From assembly GCA_934633695.1 (NCBI GenBank), contig CAKTYT010000004.1, forward strand, positions 1 to 64,000: DNA of 64,000 nucleotides, written 5' to 3'. How positions within the stretch are numbered: the first letter of the stretch is position 1; each line of letters opens with the position of its first letter. Below, one piece after another: positions 16,267 to 24,929 of this stretch. The position numbers and the translations under genes are program-made. The notes beneath the pieces are model-generated. The model ran no database searches and was not told the DNA's origin. It saw only the letters and a list, made by a program, of their open reading frames with translations. This DNA is from an uncultured Clostridia bacterium. Lineage in GTDB: Bacteria; Bacillota; Clostridia; Christensenellales; CAG-138.

Positions 16267-17049
16267 TCAGGCGTTGTTAGCGGCAATGTCGCCGACACCG
16301 TTCAGTACGAGACGAGGGCGGTAGGGGAATTTTCTGATGTCATCTGGAGCGGTAACACCGGAAAGTACGAGTACAGTGTCAAGACCGGTTTCAATGCCGG
16401 CAACGATGTCGGTATCCATTCTGTCACCAATCATGCAGGCATCTTCGGAGTGCACGCCCAGCATACGCAGGCCGGTTCGCATCATGAGAGGGTTTGGTTT
16501 ACCGACGAAGTATGCACTTTGACCTGTCGCCATTTCAATGGGAGCAATCATTGCCCTGCATGCAGGAATAAGTCCGCCTTCAGCAGGACCTGTTAGGTCG
16601 CTGTTTGTGCCGATGAGCTTTGCACCCTTCAATACAAGACGAACCGCCTTGACGATGTTTTCATAGTTATAACTGTTGCTCTCGCCGATAATGACATACT
16701 CGGGGTCAACATCGTTCATGCTGATCCCCTCATCGTGAAGTGCCATGATAAGTCCCGTTCCGCCGATTACATACGCACTGCAGCCCGGGTTCTGCGAGCT
16801 TATGAAGCGGGCTGTTGCCTGGGCACTGGTGTAAAAATGACTTTCGTCAACATCAAGCCCCATGCGTCCGAGCTTCTGCTGGAGTTCCTTTGGTGTACGT
16901 TCTGAAGAGTTTGTGAGGAAGAGAAAATTTTTCTTCTCTTCATAAAGCCAGTTGACAAATTCCCTTACGCCGGGAAGAAGCTTATTTCCGTGATAGATCA
17001 CACCATCCATATCACAAATGAACCCCTTTTTGTTTCTCAATTCGTTCAT
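16267..17049 (-). CDS. HAD-superfamily phosphatase, NagD/PGP type
   Basis: A 260-residue HAD hydrolase of class IIA. Motif I is ICDMDGVIYHG (nucleophile Asp and acid Asp), motif II FLTNSS, motif III a Lys in GKPNPLM, motif IV MIGDRMDTDIVAG. Such enzymes dephosphorylate small sugar or nucleotide phosphates; the actual substrate is unknown. MNELRN at 17049 is the start, with AAGGAATG upstream; the in-frame ATG codons further upstream lack a ribosome site. Confidence 0.88.
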   Translation of the reverse strand: MNELRNKKGFICDMDGVIYHGNKLLPGVREFVNWLYEEKKNFLFLTNSSERTPKELQQKLGRMGLDVDESHFYTSAQATARFISSQNPGCSAYVIGGTGLIMALHDEGISMNDVDPEYVIIGESNSYNYENIVKAVRLVLKGAKLIGTNSDLTGPAEGGLIPACRAMIAPIEMATGQSAYFVGKPNPLMMRTGLRMLGVHSEDACMIGDRMDTDIVAGIETGLDTVLVLSGVTAPDDIRKFPYRPRLVLNGVGDIAANNA

Positions 17050-17186
17050 AATCATTCCTTCTTTCTCTCTTAGTATGATCACATTTTAGCATTAGATTGT
17101 CAAATTCACAGCCTTGCAAATGTAAAATTTTTGAAAAGCGACCCGAATTGCTCCGGACCGCATCATCATTGATCACTATTAAAATA

Positions 17187-18845
17187 TCAACACATTGGAA
17201 GCGTAACAGTTATTGTCGTGCCGTGATTTTCGGCACCGGTTGAGCTCTCCGTTGCAATACTGCCGTTATGGTAGGCTACGGCATGCTTTACAATTGAAAG
17301 ACCAAGCCCCGTCCCGCCGGTCGTTTTTGAATGACTTGAATCAACACGATAGAAGCGTTCGAAGACTCTTTCAAGCTTATCGGCAGGAATTCCGATTCCG
17401 GTATCACTGACACGGATGAACGCATTGCCATCTCTGATGCCGGTTGAGATGGTGACACTCCCTCCCCGGATGTTGTACTTTATTGCATTGTCAGTAAGGT
17501 TGAAGACGACCTCCTGGAGAAGACGTTTGACGCCGTTCACCGCAACGCTCTCACCGGTCGAATTCAGTGTCACATCTGCTGCCTCTGCTTTGTCGTGGAG
17601 AGCCTCGATGGTTTCTTCCGCAAGGCTCAGCAGGTCAACATTTTCTTTTGGCATTTCAACACCTTCGTCAAGACGGGAAAGGCTGATGATGTCATTTATG
17701 AGGGTAACAAGTTTGCTTGCTTCCCTGAGGATGCTCTTTATGAACCTGTCGGTGTCTTCCTGCTTGACAAGCCCGCTGTCCAGCAATTCGGCACTGCCGA
17801 TTATGCTTTGCAGCGGTGTTTTAAGCTCATGTGAAACATTTGCGGTGAATTCACGTCGGCTTTGTTCGGCATCGTGCTTTTCAGTTATATCAAAAGTCAG
17901 TATGACTGACCCGAGAAGCTCATCTTCAGACACGATACGGCTTATATCAACCTGATAGTACCTTCCGTTTCGCATAGAGAGTATCTCACTGTGACCATTC
18001 TTTTCGGCAGCTTTCAATGCAGTTGTGAGCTCATGATCCCTGTCGAGGAACAGAATATCCTTACCAATACAATCGGAGCTGCTGTTAAAAATTTTCTTTG
18101 CAGCGGGATTCAAGCTGATAATCTGTTCGGAACTGTCAAGAAGCAGCAAACCTTCCTGCATGTTTGCCGTGATCTGTTCAAAACTGTCCGTACGCTGACG
18201 CAGCTCACGCAGCTGGGATGAGATCTGGTTCCGCTGACGGTTTATCCTGACGAGCAGGGGAGAGAGCTCGGGGTATGATTCGCTGTCAAGAGGATGCTCA
18301 AGGTCAATGTTATTGAGCGGCTGGACAATACGCTTTGAGAGCTTGTGTGCAAGTATGCCGGAAAGAATTAGGGCGATAGCGAAAACAACGAGAATAGGCT
18401 GGAGCATACCTAAAAGCAGAACACCCACCGTGCCATAGCCCATGGATATGCGAAGAACATTGCCGTCCGCCATTCGCCTTGCATAGTACATTGTTTTTTC
18501 AAGGAGCGTTGAAGAATATCTGCTACTCCTGCCCTCGCCCGTCAGGAAAGCATTCACAATCTCTTCGCGGTTGGCATGGCTGTCGAGGCTGCCCGCTTCA
18601 CTTTTTGTATCAAAAAGCACTGTGCCGTCGGAAGAAATCAATGTATAGCGGTAACGCTCCGATGAAATGGCGTCAAGACTTATGCCGTTCTCGATACAAA
18701 CGGCAGCGATGTTCATTTCGTCCTCCATCTGCAATTCCTGCAAGGAACTGAAATAGTTGTAGAGGCAACCGACTATGACGGCAAGACTTGCGATAAGAAC
18801 TGTCACAACGGCAATAAAAATCGAGCTGAATATTTTTTTGGTCAT
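17187..18845 (-). CDS. phoR: Phosphate-sensing histidine kinase PhoR
   Basis: A 552-residue membrane kinase: helix 1 (about 8-30), an extracytoplasmic segment, helix 2 (about 140-165), a PAS domain (about 220-325), the H-box FTANVSHELKTP with His339, and a full ATPase domain with NLTDNAIKYN, DTGIGIP and GGTGLGLSIVKH. It is last in the pst operon, behind phoU, which marks it as the PhoR-type partner of the regulator at 23329. The split arrangement (kinase at one end, regulator divergent at the other) is less common than adjacent phoPR. Confidence 0.88.
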   Translation of the reverse strand: MTKKIFSSIFIAVVTVLIASLAVIVGCLYNYFSSLQELQMEDEMNIAAVCIENGISLDAISSERYRYTLISSDGTVLFDTKSEAGSLDSHANREEIVNAFLTGEGRSSRYSSTLLEKTMYYARRMADGNVLRISMGYGTVGVLLLGMLQPILVVFAIALILSGILAHKLSKRIVQPLNNIDLEHPLDSESYPELSPLLVRINRQRNQISSQLRELRQRTDSFEQITANMQEGLLLLDSSEQIISLNPAAKKIFNSSSDCIGKDILFLDRDHELTTALKAAEKNGHSEILSMRNGRYYQVDISRIVSEDELLGSVILTFDITEKHDAEQSRREFTANVSHELKTPLQSIIGSAELLDSGLVKQEDTDRFIKSILREASKLVTLINDIISLSRLDEGVEMPKENVDLLSLAEETIEALHDKAEAADVTLNSTGESVAVNGVKRLLQEVVFNLTDNAIKYNIRGGSVTISTGIRDGNAFIRVSDTGIGIPADKLERVFERFYRVDSSHSKTTGGTGLGLSIVKHAVAYHNGSIATESSTGAENHGTTITVTLPMC

Positions 18846-18878
18846 GGTGAGATTCCTTTCAGATTTAGATTCTCAGTC

Positions 18879-19526
18879 TCATTCGTTCTGCGGGTGGACT
18901 CCCGTAACGGAGAAAATCACCCACTCCGCAATGTTGACGGCATGGTCGCCAATACGCTCAAAATATTTTGCAATCATGAGTAAATCGAGAGCATATTCAC
19001 CGTCATTGGGATCTGCTGCGATTTCTTTAATGAGCTTCGCTTTCTCAAGCTCAAAAAAGCCATCGGTGATGTCGTCATCTGCAACGACTTTTTCAGCAAG
19101 TTCCGTGTCGCGGTTTACGAATGCATCGACACTTTCCGTGACCATCTTCATGACTGCATTTGCCATATTCTGAAGATGACCGCCGTCCTCCTCAGTCCTG
19201 CCATTTAAAAAGACCACAATTTCGGCAATGTCTTCCGCCTGGTCGCCGATGCGTTCCATGTCGGTTATCATTTTGAGTGCAGCTGAAATTTGACGCAGAT
19301 CTCTTGCAACCGGCTGCTGCTGCAAAAGCAGCCTCAGACACATGTCTTCAATTGCACGTTCTTTGCGGTCGATCTCCGTATCGATAGGGGCGACACGCTT
19401 TGCCAACGATGTGTTTCCCTCGGTCAAAGCCCTTGAAGCCATTGAAATGGCTTCCTCGCAAAGTGCACCGAGCTCAATCAGCTCTCTGTTCAACTGTGTA
19501 AGTTGTTCATCAAAACGACTTCTCAT
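18879..19526 (-). CDS. phoU: Phosphate transport regulator PhoU
   Basis: A 215-residue all-helical protein with two PhoU three-helix repeats. The metal-binding signatures are ITDMERIGDQAEDIAEI in the first and YFERIGDHAVNIAEWV in the second. PhoU links Pst transport state to PhoR signalling. Its ATG overlaps the pstB stop by one base, and the ribosome site GGGAGG lies within the pstB end. Confidence 0.93.
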   Translation of the reverse strand: MRSRFDEQLTQLNRELIELGALCEEAISMASRALTEGNTSLAKRVAPIDTEIDRKERAIEDMCLRLLLQQQPVARDLRQISAALKMITDMERIGDQAEDIAEIVVFLNGRTEEDGGHLQNMANAVMKMVTESVDAFVNRDTELAEKVVADDDITDGFFELEKAKLIKEIAADPNDGEYALDLLMIAKYFERIGDHAVNIAEWVIFSVTGVHPQNE

Positions 19527-20281
19527 TATCCAAACCTCCCGGTAATATAATCCTCTGTCCGCTTATCCCTCGGCTGGGAGAAGAACTTTTCGGTATTGCC
19601 ATATTCGACAAGCTCGCCCAACAGGAAGAATGCGGTGCTGTCCGAAATACGGACGGCCTGCTGCATGTTATGTGTGACGATGATAATAGTATAATTTTCT
19701 TTGAGCTGAATTGCAAGCTCTTCTATTTTTGCAGTCGAAATCGGGTCGAGAGCACTTGTCGGTTCATCCATCAGCAGGACGTCGGGTTCAACAGCCAGTG
19801 CCCTTGCGATGCAAAGACGCTGCTGCTGTCCGCCGGAGAGTCCGAGTGCATTGCTCTTGAGCCTATCCTTGACCTCATCCCAAATGGCAGCACCCTTCAA
19901 GGAATTCTCGACTATATCATCGAGCTTTGCTTTGTTCTTTATGCCGTGAGTTCGAGGACCGTAAGCAATGTTGTCGTAGATACTCATCGGGAAGGGGTTA
20001 GGTTTTTGAAATACCATGCCGACATGCCTGCGAAGGTCGCAAACATCGAGAGCTGGGTCGAAAATGTTTTCACCGTTGTATTTTACCTCACCTGTGATTT
20101 TTACACCGGGAACGAGGTCGTTCATGCGGTTTAATGTTTTTAGAAAAGTGGACTTGCCGCAGCCGGAGGGACCGATAAGTGCAGTTATGCTTTTCTCGGC
20201 AATGTCAATATCGATGTTTTTCAGTGCCTGCCTGTCACCGTACCACAGGCAGAGGTCTTGAACTGAAATAATGTTGCTCAT
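19526..20281 (-). CDS. pstB: Phosphate ABC transporter ATP-binding protein
   Basis: A 251-residue ATPase with Walker A GPSGCGKST, signature LSGGQQQR, Walker B VLLMDEPTSALDP and switch THNMQQ. The VFQKPNPFPMSIYDNIAYGPR stretch is diagnostic of PstB. It energises PstCA-mediated phosphate import. GAAAGGA precedes the ATG. Confidence 0.96.
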   Translation of the reverse strand: MSNIISVQDLCLWYGDRQALKNIDIDIAEKSITALIGPSGCGKSTFLKTLNRMNDLVPGVKITGEVKYNGENIFDPALDVCDLRRHVGMVFQKPNPFPMSIYDNIAYGPRTHGIKNKAKLDDIVENSLKGAAIWDEVKDRLKSNALGLSGGQQQRLCIARALAVEPDVLLMDEPTSALDPISTAKIEELAIQLKENYTIIIVTHNMQQAVRISDSTAFFLLGELVEYGNTEKFFSQPRDKRTEDYITGRFG

Positions 20282-20317
20282 GCTTGGTATCCTTTCATGA
20301 TATTCTAAAATTTGAAT

Positions 20318-21196
20318 TTACTTATCTTTGACCTTGACCCGCCTTGAAACGAATTCTGCTGAACCGTTGATGAGCAGGGTGAGCAGCATCAGTATTGCGG
20401 CAATTGCGAATACAACAGCAATGTCTCCGCTCTCCTTGGAGTAAAAGTAGAGGGCGACCGTCAGCGTAGCACCGGGGCTTGTGAGGGCGGTGAAAATGTT
20501 GTTGAGAGTGTGTGCAAGACCTGCTGTAAACAGCAGTGCGGCAGATTCACCCATAACTCTCCCGACTGAGAGAATACAGCCCGTTATAACGCCATCGAGA
20601 CAGCAGGGGAGTACAACTGTCCGTATTGTTCTCCATTTGCCTGCACCAAGTCCGACTGCACCCTCGCGATAGCTTTGGGGGACAGTCTTAAGACTCTCCT
20701 GGGTCGTACGCATAACTGTCGGCAGATTCATTATGACGAGCGTCAGGGCTCCTGCGATCAGGGAGTATTGAAGTCCGATAAGATCGCAGAAGATGAGCAT
20801 ACCGACAAGACCGTAGATGATGGAGGGTATGCCGGAAAGTGTTTCCGCAGCATATTCGATCAGAGCGACGATCTTTTTGTTTGAAGCATATTCCGTGAGG
20901 TAAACGGCTGCACCGACGCCTAGAGGAACGACAATGAGGATCGTTGCAATAACAATGTAGAGTGTGTTCATAATATCGGGGAGAATGCCGACTTTATTGG
21001 TAAGGTAGCTCGGTGAAGTTGAAACAAGCTCCCAAGTTATGTTTGGCACACCGTTAATCAGTATGTAAAGGATAAGAAAGAGTACAAGTGCAAACGTAAC
21101 TGCGGCGGATATGTAGACAATGATCTTGACGAACAGGTTGCCGAGTCTGCGTTTCTTAGAGGTGATGCCTGATTTTACCGGTTTTTTTGTTTCCAT
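20318..21196 (-). CDS. pstA: Phosphate ABC transporter permease PstA
   Basis: A 292-residue inner-membrane permease with about six helices. The cytoplasmic loop contains TQESLKTVPQSYREGAVGLGAGKW, the EAA motif that docks to PstB. The start overlaps the pstC end by 22 bases, and GAAAGG within pstC serves as ribosome site. Confidence 0.93.
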   Translation of the reverse strand: METKKPVKSGITSKKRRLGNLFVKIIVYISAAVTFALVLFLILYILINGVPNITWELVSTSPSYLTNKVGILPDIMNTLYIVIATILIVVPLGVGAAVYLTEYASNKKIVALIEYAAETLSGIPSIIYGLVGMLIFCDLIGLQYSLIAGALTLVIMNLPTVMRTTQESLKTVPQSYREGAVGLGAGKWRTIRTVVLPCCLDGVITGCILSVGRVMGESAALLFTAGLAHTLNNIFTALTSPGATLTVALYFYSKESGDIAVVFAIAAILMLLTLLINGSAEFVSRRVKVKDK

Positions 21197-22104
21197 GCTG
21201 TCAGCCTTTCTCGGGAGTTCTTTTTTCCTGCTTTGTCACGTTTGAGGAAGAAGTTCAGTGCGGCATTAATCAACATAATGAAGAGAAAAAGTACAAGTGC
21301 AATGGAGAACAGTGCTTGACGCTGCAATCCACCGGAGTAAGACATTTCGCTCGCAACTGCCGTCGTCAGGAAGCGAACACTGCCGAAAAGCTCGGGCATA
21401 TTGGAAACATTGCCTGAAACCATCATAACGGCCATTGCTTCTCCGATTGCTCTGCCGACGCCGAGGACAACCGCTGCCGCAATTCCGCTCTTTGCAGCAG
21501 GAACGCTGACGCGGAAATAGGTTTCAATGTCAGTTGCTCCGAGAGCAAGAGAGGCATCTTCATACTCCTTGGGAACCGCCTCGAGTGCAGTGACAGAAAC
21601 CTTTATTATCGACGGCAGGATCATAACGGCAAGCACGATGATGGCGGCCAGCAGACTCGCTCCGTCCGGAACATTAAAAACCTTGCGGATAAGAGGCACG
21701 AGAACCAGCATACCGCCAAGACCGTAGACAACCGAAGGTATGCCTGCAAGCAGGCTGACTGCCGACTGCATTATTTTCTTTACTTTGGCAGGGGCGAGTT
21801 TTGCAATGTAAACGGCAGCGAGGAATCCGATCGGGACACCGAGGACAATTGCACCTGCCGTGCCGTAAATACTAGTCAGTATGAACGGAAGGATCCCGTA
21901 CGACGGGTCGGATGCAGTCGAGGCCCATTCTTTACCGAAAAGGAAGTGGAAAAGCCCGATCTTTCCTATTGCCGGTATGCCCGAAATTACCAGGTAAACC
22001 GTTATAACAAGTACACAGCCCACGGTGATGAGCCCCAGCACCAGAAAGACACCGTGAACAAAATTTTCAAGCAGATTTTTGCTCTTTTTCATTTCCATTA
22101 CCAT
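21175..22104 (-). CDS. pstC: Phosphate ABC transporter permease PstC
   Basis: A 309-residue permease with VPIGFLAAVYIAK, GIPSVVYGLGGM and the EAA loop ALEAVPKEYEDASLALGATD, typical of PstC. Initiation is odd: the Shine-Dalgarno AAAGGGA (22127-22133) is separated from the ATG by a perfect 8-bp hairpin (22106-22125). Folding of the hairpin would bring the two close together. In-frame ATGs at 22098 and 22092 are alternatives. Confidence 0.92.
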   Translation of the reverse strand: MVMEMKKSKNLLENFVHGVFLVLGLITVGCVLVITVYLVISGIPAIGKIGLFHFLFGKEWASTASDPSYGILPFILTSIYGTAGAIVLGVPIGFLAAVYIAKLAPAKVKKIMQSAVSLLAGIPSVVYGLGGMLVLVPLIRKVFNVPDGASLLAAIIVLAVMILPSIIKVSVTALEAVPKEYEDASLALGATDIETYFRVSVPAAKSGIAAAVVLGVGRAIGEAMAVMMVSGNVSNMPELFGSVRFLTTAVASEMSYSGGLQRQALFSIALVLFLFIMLINAALNFFLKRDKAGKKNSRERLTAWKQKNR

Positions 22105-22105
22105 G

Positions 22106-22125
22106 ACTTTCGCCCGTGCGAAAGT
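22106..22125 (-). promoter_or_regulatory. Hairpin between the pstC ribosome site and start codon
   Basis: ACTTTCGC and GCGAAAGT form a perfect 8-bp stem with a four-base loop. It occupies nearly the whole interval between AAAGGGA and ATG. Confidence 0.65.
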
Positions 22126-22179
22126 TCCCTTTCAATTTTTTGCGGTGGTTTTGAGCAGCTTAAGTCTCAAAAAGCTGAG

Positions 22180-22249
22180 CTTGAAAGGTTTTTCTTTCAA
22201 ACTTGCCCCATTTTCAGAACGGTGAAGCAAGGCTCATTGCGAGCCTTGC
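22180..22249 (-). other. pstS-pstC intergenic hairpins
   Basis: GCAAGGCTC/GAGCCTTGC (22227-22249) is a perfect 9-bp stem; a second stem, TTTGAAAG with CTTTCAAG on the minus strand, lies near 22180-22201. They could stall exonucleases or terminate some transcripts, giving more PstS than PstCAB. Confidence 0.6.
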
Positions 22250-22272
22250 AGGCGAGTCGGGTGTTATGCTTA

Positions 22273-23079
22273 TCAGACAGCGGGGACTGCACCGGCGTTT
22301 GAAATGATGCTTGCGGCCTCCTTACCGGTTGCGTAGTCGAAGAATAACTGAGCAGTTTCCGAAAGCTCTGCACCGTCCTTTGTTACGAGAACGAAGGGAC
22401 GCTGGATGAGGTAGCTTCCGTCCTTTATGGTTGCTTCAGTGGGAGTAACGCCGCCGACTGTCAAGGTCTTCGTGCTGTCGCCGACAGAGGCGAGGGATGC
22501 ATAACCGATTGCATTGGGATTCTTTGAAACGGTGTTGATGACGTCGCCGGTGCTTGTCAGCTCCTGACGATATTTGCATGAACCATCGGTCTTGGTTATG
22601 GATTCGAAGCCATCGCGTGTTCCACTGCCTGCTTCACGTCCGATTACGACGATTTCGGCATCTGCACCGCCGACATCCTTCCAGTTGGTGATCTCGCCCT
22701 TGTAAATGGATGCAATCTGTTCGATGGTCAAGTCGTTGATGGGGTTTTCATTGTTGACGACGATAGCGATACCGTCATATGCAAGCACAGTTTCTTTGAG
22801 GCCTTCGGATTTTTCCTCGTCCTTGAGGCTTCTGCTTGAAAGCCCGATATCACAACGGCCTTCCAGAACAGCCTGAATGCCGGAGCCTGAGCCCGTGGGG
22901 TTATAGGCAAAGGTTACGCCGTTGTTGTTCTGCATAAAGGCTTCGCCCAATGCACCGATAACCTTTTCCATGGAGGTGGAGCCATCGGTCGTGACCTGAC
23001 CGCCGCTTTTTTTTGAACAGCCTGCGAAGAGGGTGAGCGTACACAACGCTGCGAGGATAACACTGAGGATTCTTTTCAT
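22273..23079 (-). CDS. pstS: Phosphate-binding lipoprotein PstS
   Basis: A 268-residue solute-binding protein. The lipobox LFAGC puts the lipid on Cys21. Phosphate-site blocks are TDGSTSMEKVIGALGEAF, NPTGSGSGIQAV, VVIGREAGSGTRDGFE and NAIGYASLASV. It is first in the operon and sits behind the candidate Pho boxes. AAGGAGAG precedes the ATG. Confidence 0.95.
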   Translation of the reverse strand: MKRILSVILAALCTLTLFAGCSKKSGGQVTTDGSTSMEKVIGALGEAFMQNNNGVTFAYNPTGSGSGIQAVLEGRCDIGLSSRSLKDEEKSEGLKETVLAYDGIAIVVNNENPINDLTIEQIASIYKGEITNWKDVGGADAEIVVIGREAGSGTRDGFESITKTDGSCKYRQELTSTGDVINTVSKNPNAIGYASLASVGDSTKTLTVGGVTPTEATIKDGSYLIQRPFVLVTKDGAELSETAQLFFDYATGKEAASIISNAGAVPAV

Positions 23080-23151
23080 TTTTTTCTCTCCTTATTTTCT
23101 TTGTTCGTATTTGGTTCTCTGAACCTTACAAGAGAGATTGTACCCATTTCG

Positions 23152-23191
23152 TGTAAAGAAAAAAACGGTTCTATTGTAAATTTCGTGTCAA
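23152..23191 (-). promoter_or_regulatory. Candidate Pho boxes for pstS
   Basis: Read on the minus strand, TTGACA (23186-23191) and TTTACA (23175-23180) start exactly 11 bases apart, and another TTTACA lies at 23152-23157. Direct TT-A/T/G-ACA repeats at 11-base spacing are the known PhoP-binding pattern in Bacillus. TACAAT shortly downstream may serve as -10. The location between pstS and the divergent phoP fits. Confidence 0.6.
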
Positions 23192-23290
23192 ATAGTTGAA
23201 ATTTGATCGCGGCTTATCCAAATATGGAGGACGGTTCAGCTTTTTTGCCGAATCAATTTACTGCCCCTTTTTCCGAGCAGAATAATGTGA

Positions 23291-23296
23291 TATAAT
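23291..23296 (+). promoter_or_regulatory. -10 element of phoP
   Basis: TATAAT 33 bases ahead of the phoP ATG. The -35 region (TTTTTC) is poor, which would suit an activated promoter. Confidence 0.5.
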
Positions 23297-23328
23297 GCTG
23301 TCGAATAAGGCAGTTCAGGAGGTAACTT

Positions 23329-24000
23329 ATGATTTATTGTGTTGAGGATGACGACAGCATTCGCGAACTCGTTATTTATGCACTTGGCAGCAAGGGCTAT
23401 GATGCGAAGGGCTTTTCACGATCGGAGGATTTTTTCAGTGCGATGCAGAGTCAGCTTCCCGAGCTTATTATGTTGGATATCATGCTCCCGGGTGAGGATG
23501 GGATAAGCATACTCAAAAAGCTTAAGGCAAATCCGAGAACGGAAGATATTCCGGTAATATTGGAGACGGCAAAGGGAACGGAATATGATAAAGTCATAGG
23601 ACTTGATACGGGGGCGGACGATTACCTTGTCAAGCCGTTTGGAATGCTTGAGATGCTTTCGAGAGTCAAGGCTGTGCTGAGACGTACGACACCAAAGGAC
23701 AATAAGAATGTACTGAAAATGAGAGGATTAGTGCTTGACACCGCAAAGCATAGTGTTACTGCGGATGGCAGGTCCATTCAATTGACGAAAAAAGAATATG
23801 ATTTGCTGAAACTTTTTATGGAGAACCCGGGAATTACGTTTTCAAGAGATAAGTTGCTCGTAAGCGTATGGGACAGTTCCTTTTACGGAGAGACGAGAAC
23901 AGTTGATGCCCATATCGGAACGCTGCGGCAGAAGCTTGAAAACTATGGGGACTGCATAAAAACAGTACGCGGAGTCGGTTATAAGATGGATGCAGAATAA
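23329..24000 (+). CDS. phoP: Phosphate response regulator (PhoP/PhoB, OmpR family)
   Basis: A 223-residue regulator: receiver domain with acidic pocket VEDDDS, phosphoacceptor Asp50 in IMLDIMLPGEDG and Lys in DDYLVKPF, then a winged-helix OmpR DNA-binding domain ending GETRTVDAHIGTLRQKLE...VRGVGYKM. It is divergent from pstS, so it is the natural PhoR partner. Odd point: larE begins only eight bases after its stop, so the regulator and the lar genes probably share a transcript. AGGAGGT precedes the ATG. Confidence 0.88.
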   Translation: MIYCVEDDDSIRELVIYALGSKGYDAKGFSRSEDFFSAMQSQLPELIMLDIMLPGEDGISILKKLKANPRTEDIPVILETAKGTEYDKVIGLDTGADDYLVKPFGMLEMLSRVKAVLRRTTPKDNKNVLKMRGLVLDTAKHSVTADGRSIQLTKKEYDLLKLFMENPGITFSRDKLLVSVWDSSFYGETRTVDAHIGTLRQKLENYGDCIKTVRGVGYKMDAE

Positions 24001-24008
24001 AGGAGAAA

Positions 24009-24929
24009 ATGAATATGTACGAATTTAGACATCGCAGAGTCCGGCCTGGCAAAACCATTGAATGCGAAGCCTGCGAACCGGAAGAGCTAGACGAAGCATT
24101 GAAGGAAAAGCTTGCACTCCTCGACAAGTTCATTGAGACGAATAACAGGATTGCGTTGGCCTTTTCAGGTGGCGTTGATTCGAGCTTCCTCATGAGATAC
24201 GCCGTTCTCAAGGGGGCAGATGTGAAGCCTTATTACATTGTAACACCATTCGGTACGGACAAAGAATTTAAAAGGGCATTCAATATTTCAAACGGTGCAA
24301 AGACAAAACTCTGCCCCATAAAAATCGATCTTCTTTCTGCCGGCGATGTTGTTGAAAACACGGCGGACAGGTGTTATTACTGCAAAAAGAAAATGTTTGG
24401 AGCAATATTGAATGAAATGGCAATAGACTGGAATTATTATCCGGTCCTTGTTGACGGAACAAATTTTTCCGATGATGAAGGAACAAGACCGGGTATGAAA
24501 GTGTTGAAAGAGCTTTCAAAGAGCCCCTGGGTCATTGAGGATAACACGATGAGGGGGATGAACAGAAAGAAAACAATACGCTTTTATTCCCCACTTCGAG
24601 AATGCAAATTGACGAAGGATGACATTCGTAAGGCTGCAAGATACTTTGGCATGACCTTTTACAATGAGCCATCAAATTCTTGTCTGGCAACGAGAATTGC
24701 AACGGGTGAAGTGATTACGGATGAAAAGCTTCGCAAAATTGAATTTGCCGAAAATTGTTTGGGGAAGATGGGCGTTATAGATTGTCGCGCAAAGCTCTAT
24801 GGCAATGACCTTGTTGTCAAAATCCATGAGTGCGATGCAAAGGCAGCCGGAGTATGCGAGGATATATTGAAAAATAGAGTCAGCGGCATGTTTGATTCGG
24901 TTGTGATAGATACGGAGAACTTCAGATGA
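24009..24929 (+). CDS. larE: Nickel-pincer cofactor sulfur transferase LarE
   Basis: Adenylates and thiolates the pyridinium dicarboxylate intermediate to build the nickel-pincer nucleotide of lactate racemase-type enzymes. The 306-residue product has the PP-loop SGGVDSS (53-59), DRCYYCKKKMF, the conserved SPLRECKLTKDDIRKAA, and SNSCLATRI with Cys225 in the place of the sacrificial Cys of Lactiplantibacillus LarE. The extra CYYC pair suggests the three-Cys, Fe-S-binding form of LarE; that is inference. AAGGAGA precedes the start. larB overlaps its end by four bases. Confidence 0.9.
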   Translation: MNMYEFRHRRVRPGKTIECEACEPEELDEALKEKLALLDKFIETNNRIALAFSGGVDSSFLMRYAVLKGADVKPYYIVTPFGTDKEFKRAFNISNGAKTKLCPIKIDLLSAGDVVENTADRCYYCKKKMFGAILNEMAIDWNYYPVLVDGTNFSDDEGTRPGMKVLKELSKSPWVIEDNTMRGMNRKKTIRFYSPLRECKLTKDDIRKAARYFGMTFYNEPSNSCLATRIATGEVITDEKLRKIEFAENCLGKMGVIDCRAKLYGNDLVVKIHECDAKAAGVCEDILKNRVSGMFDSVVIDTENFR

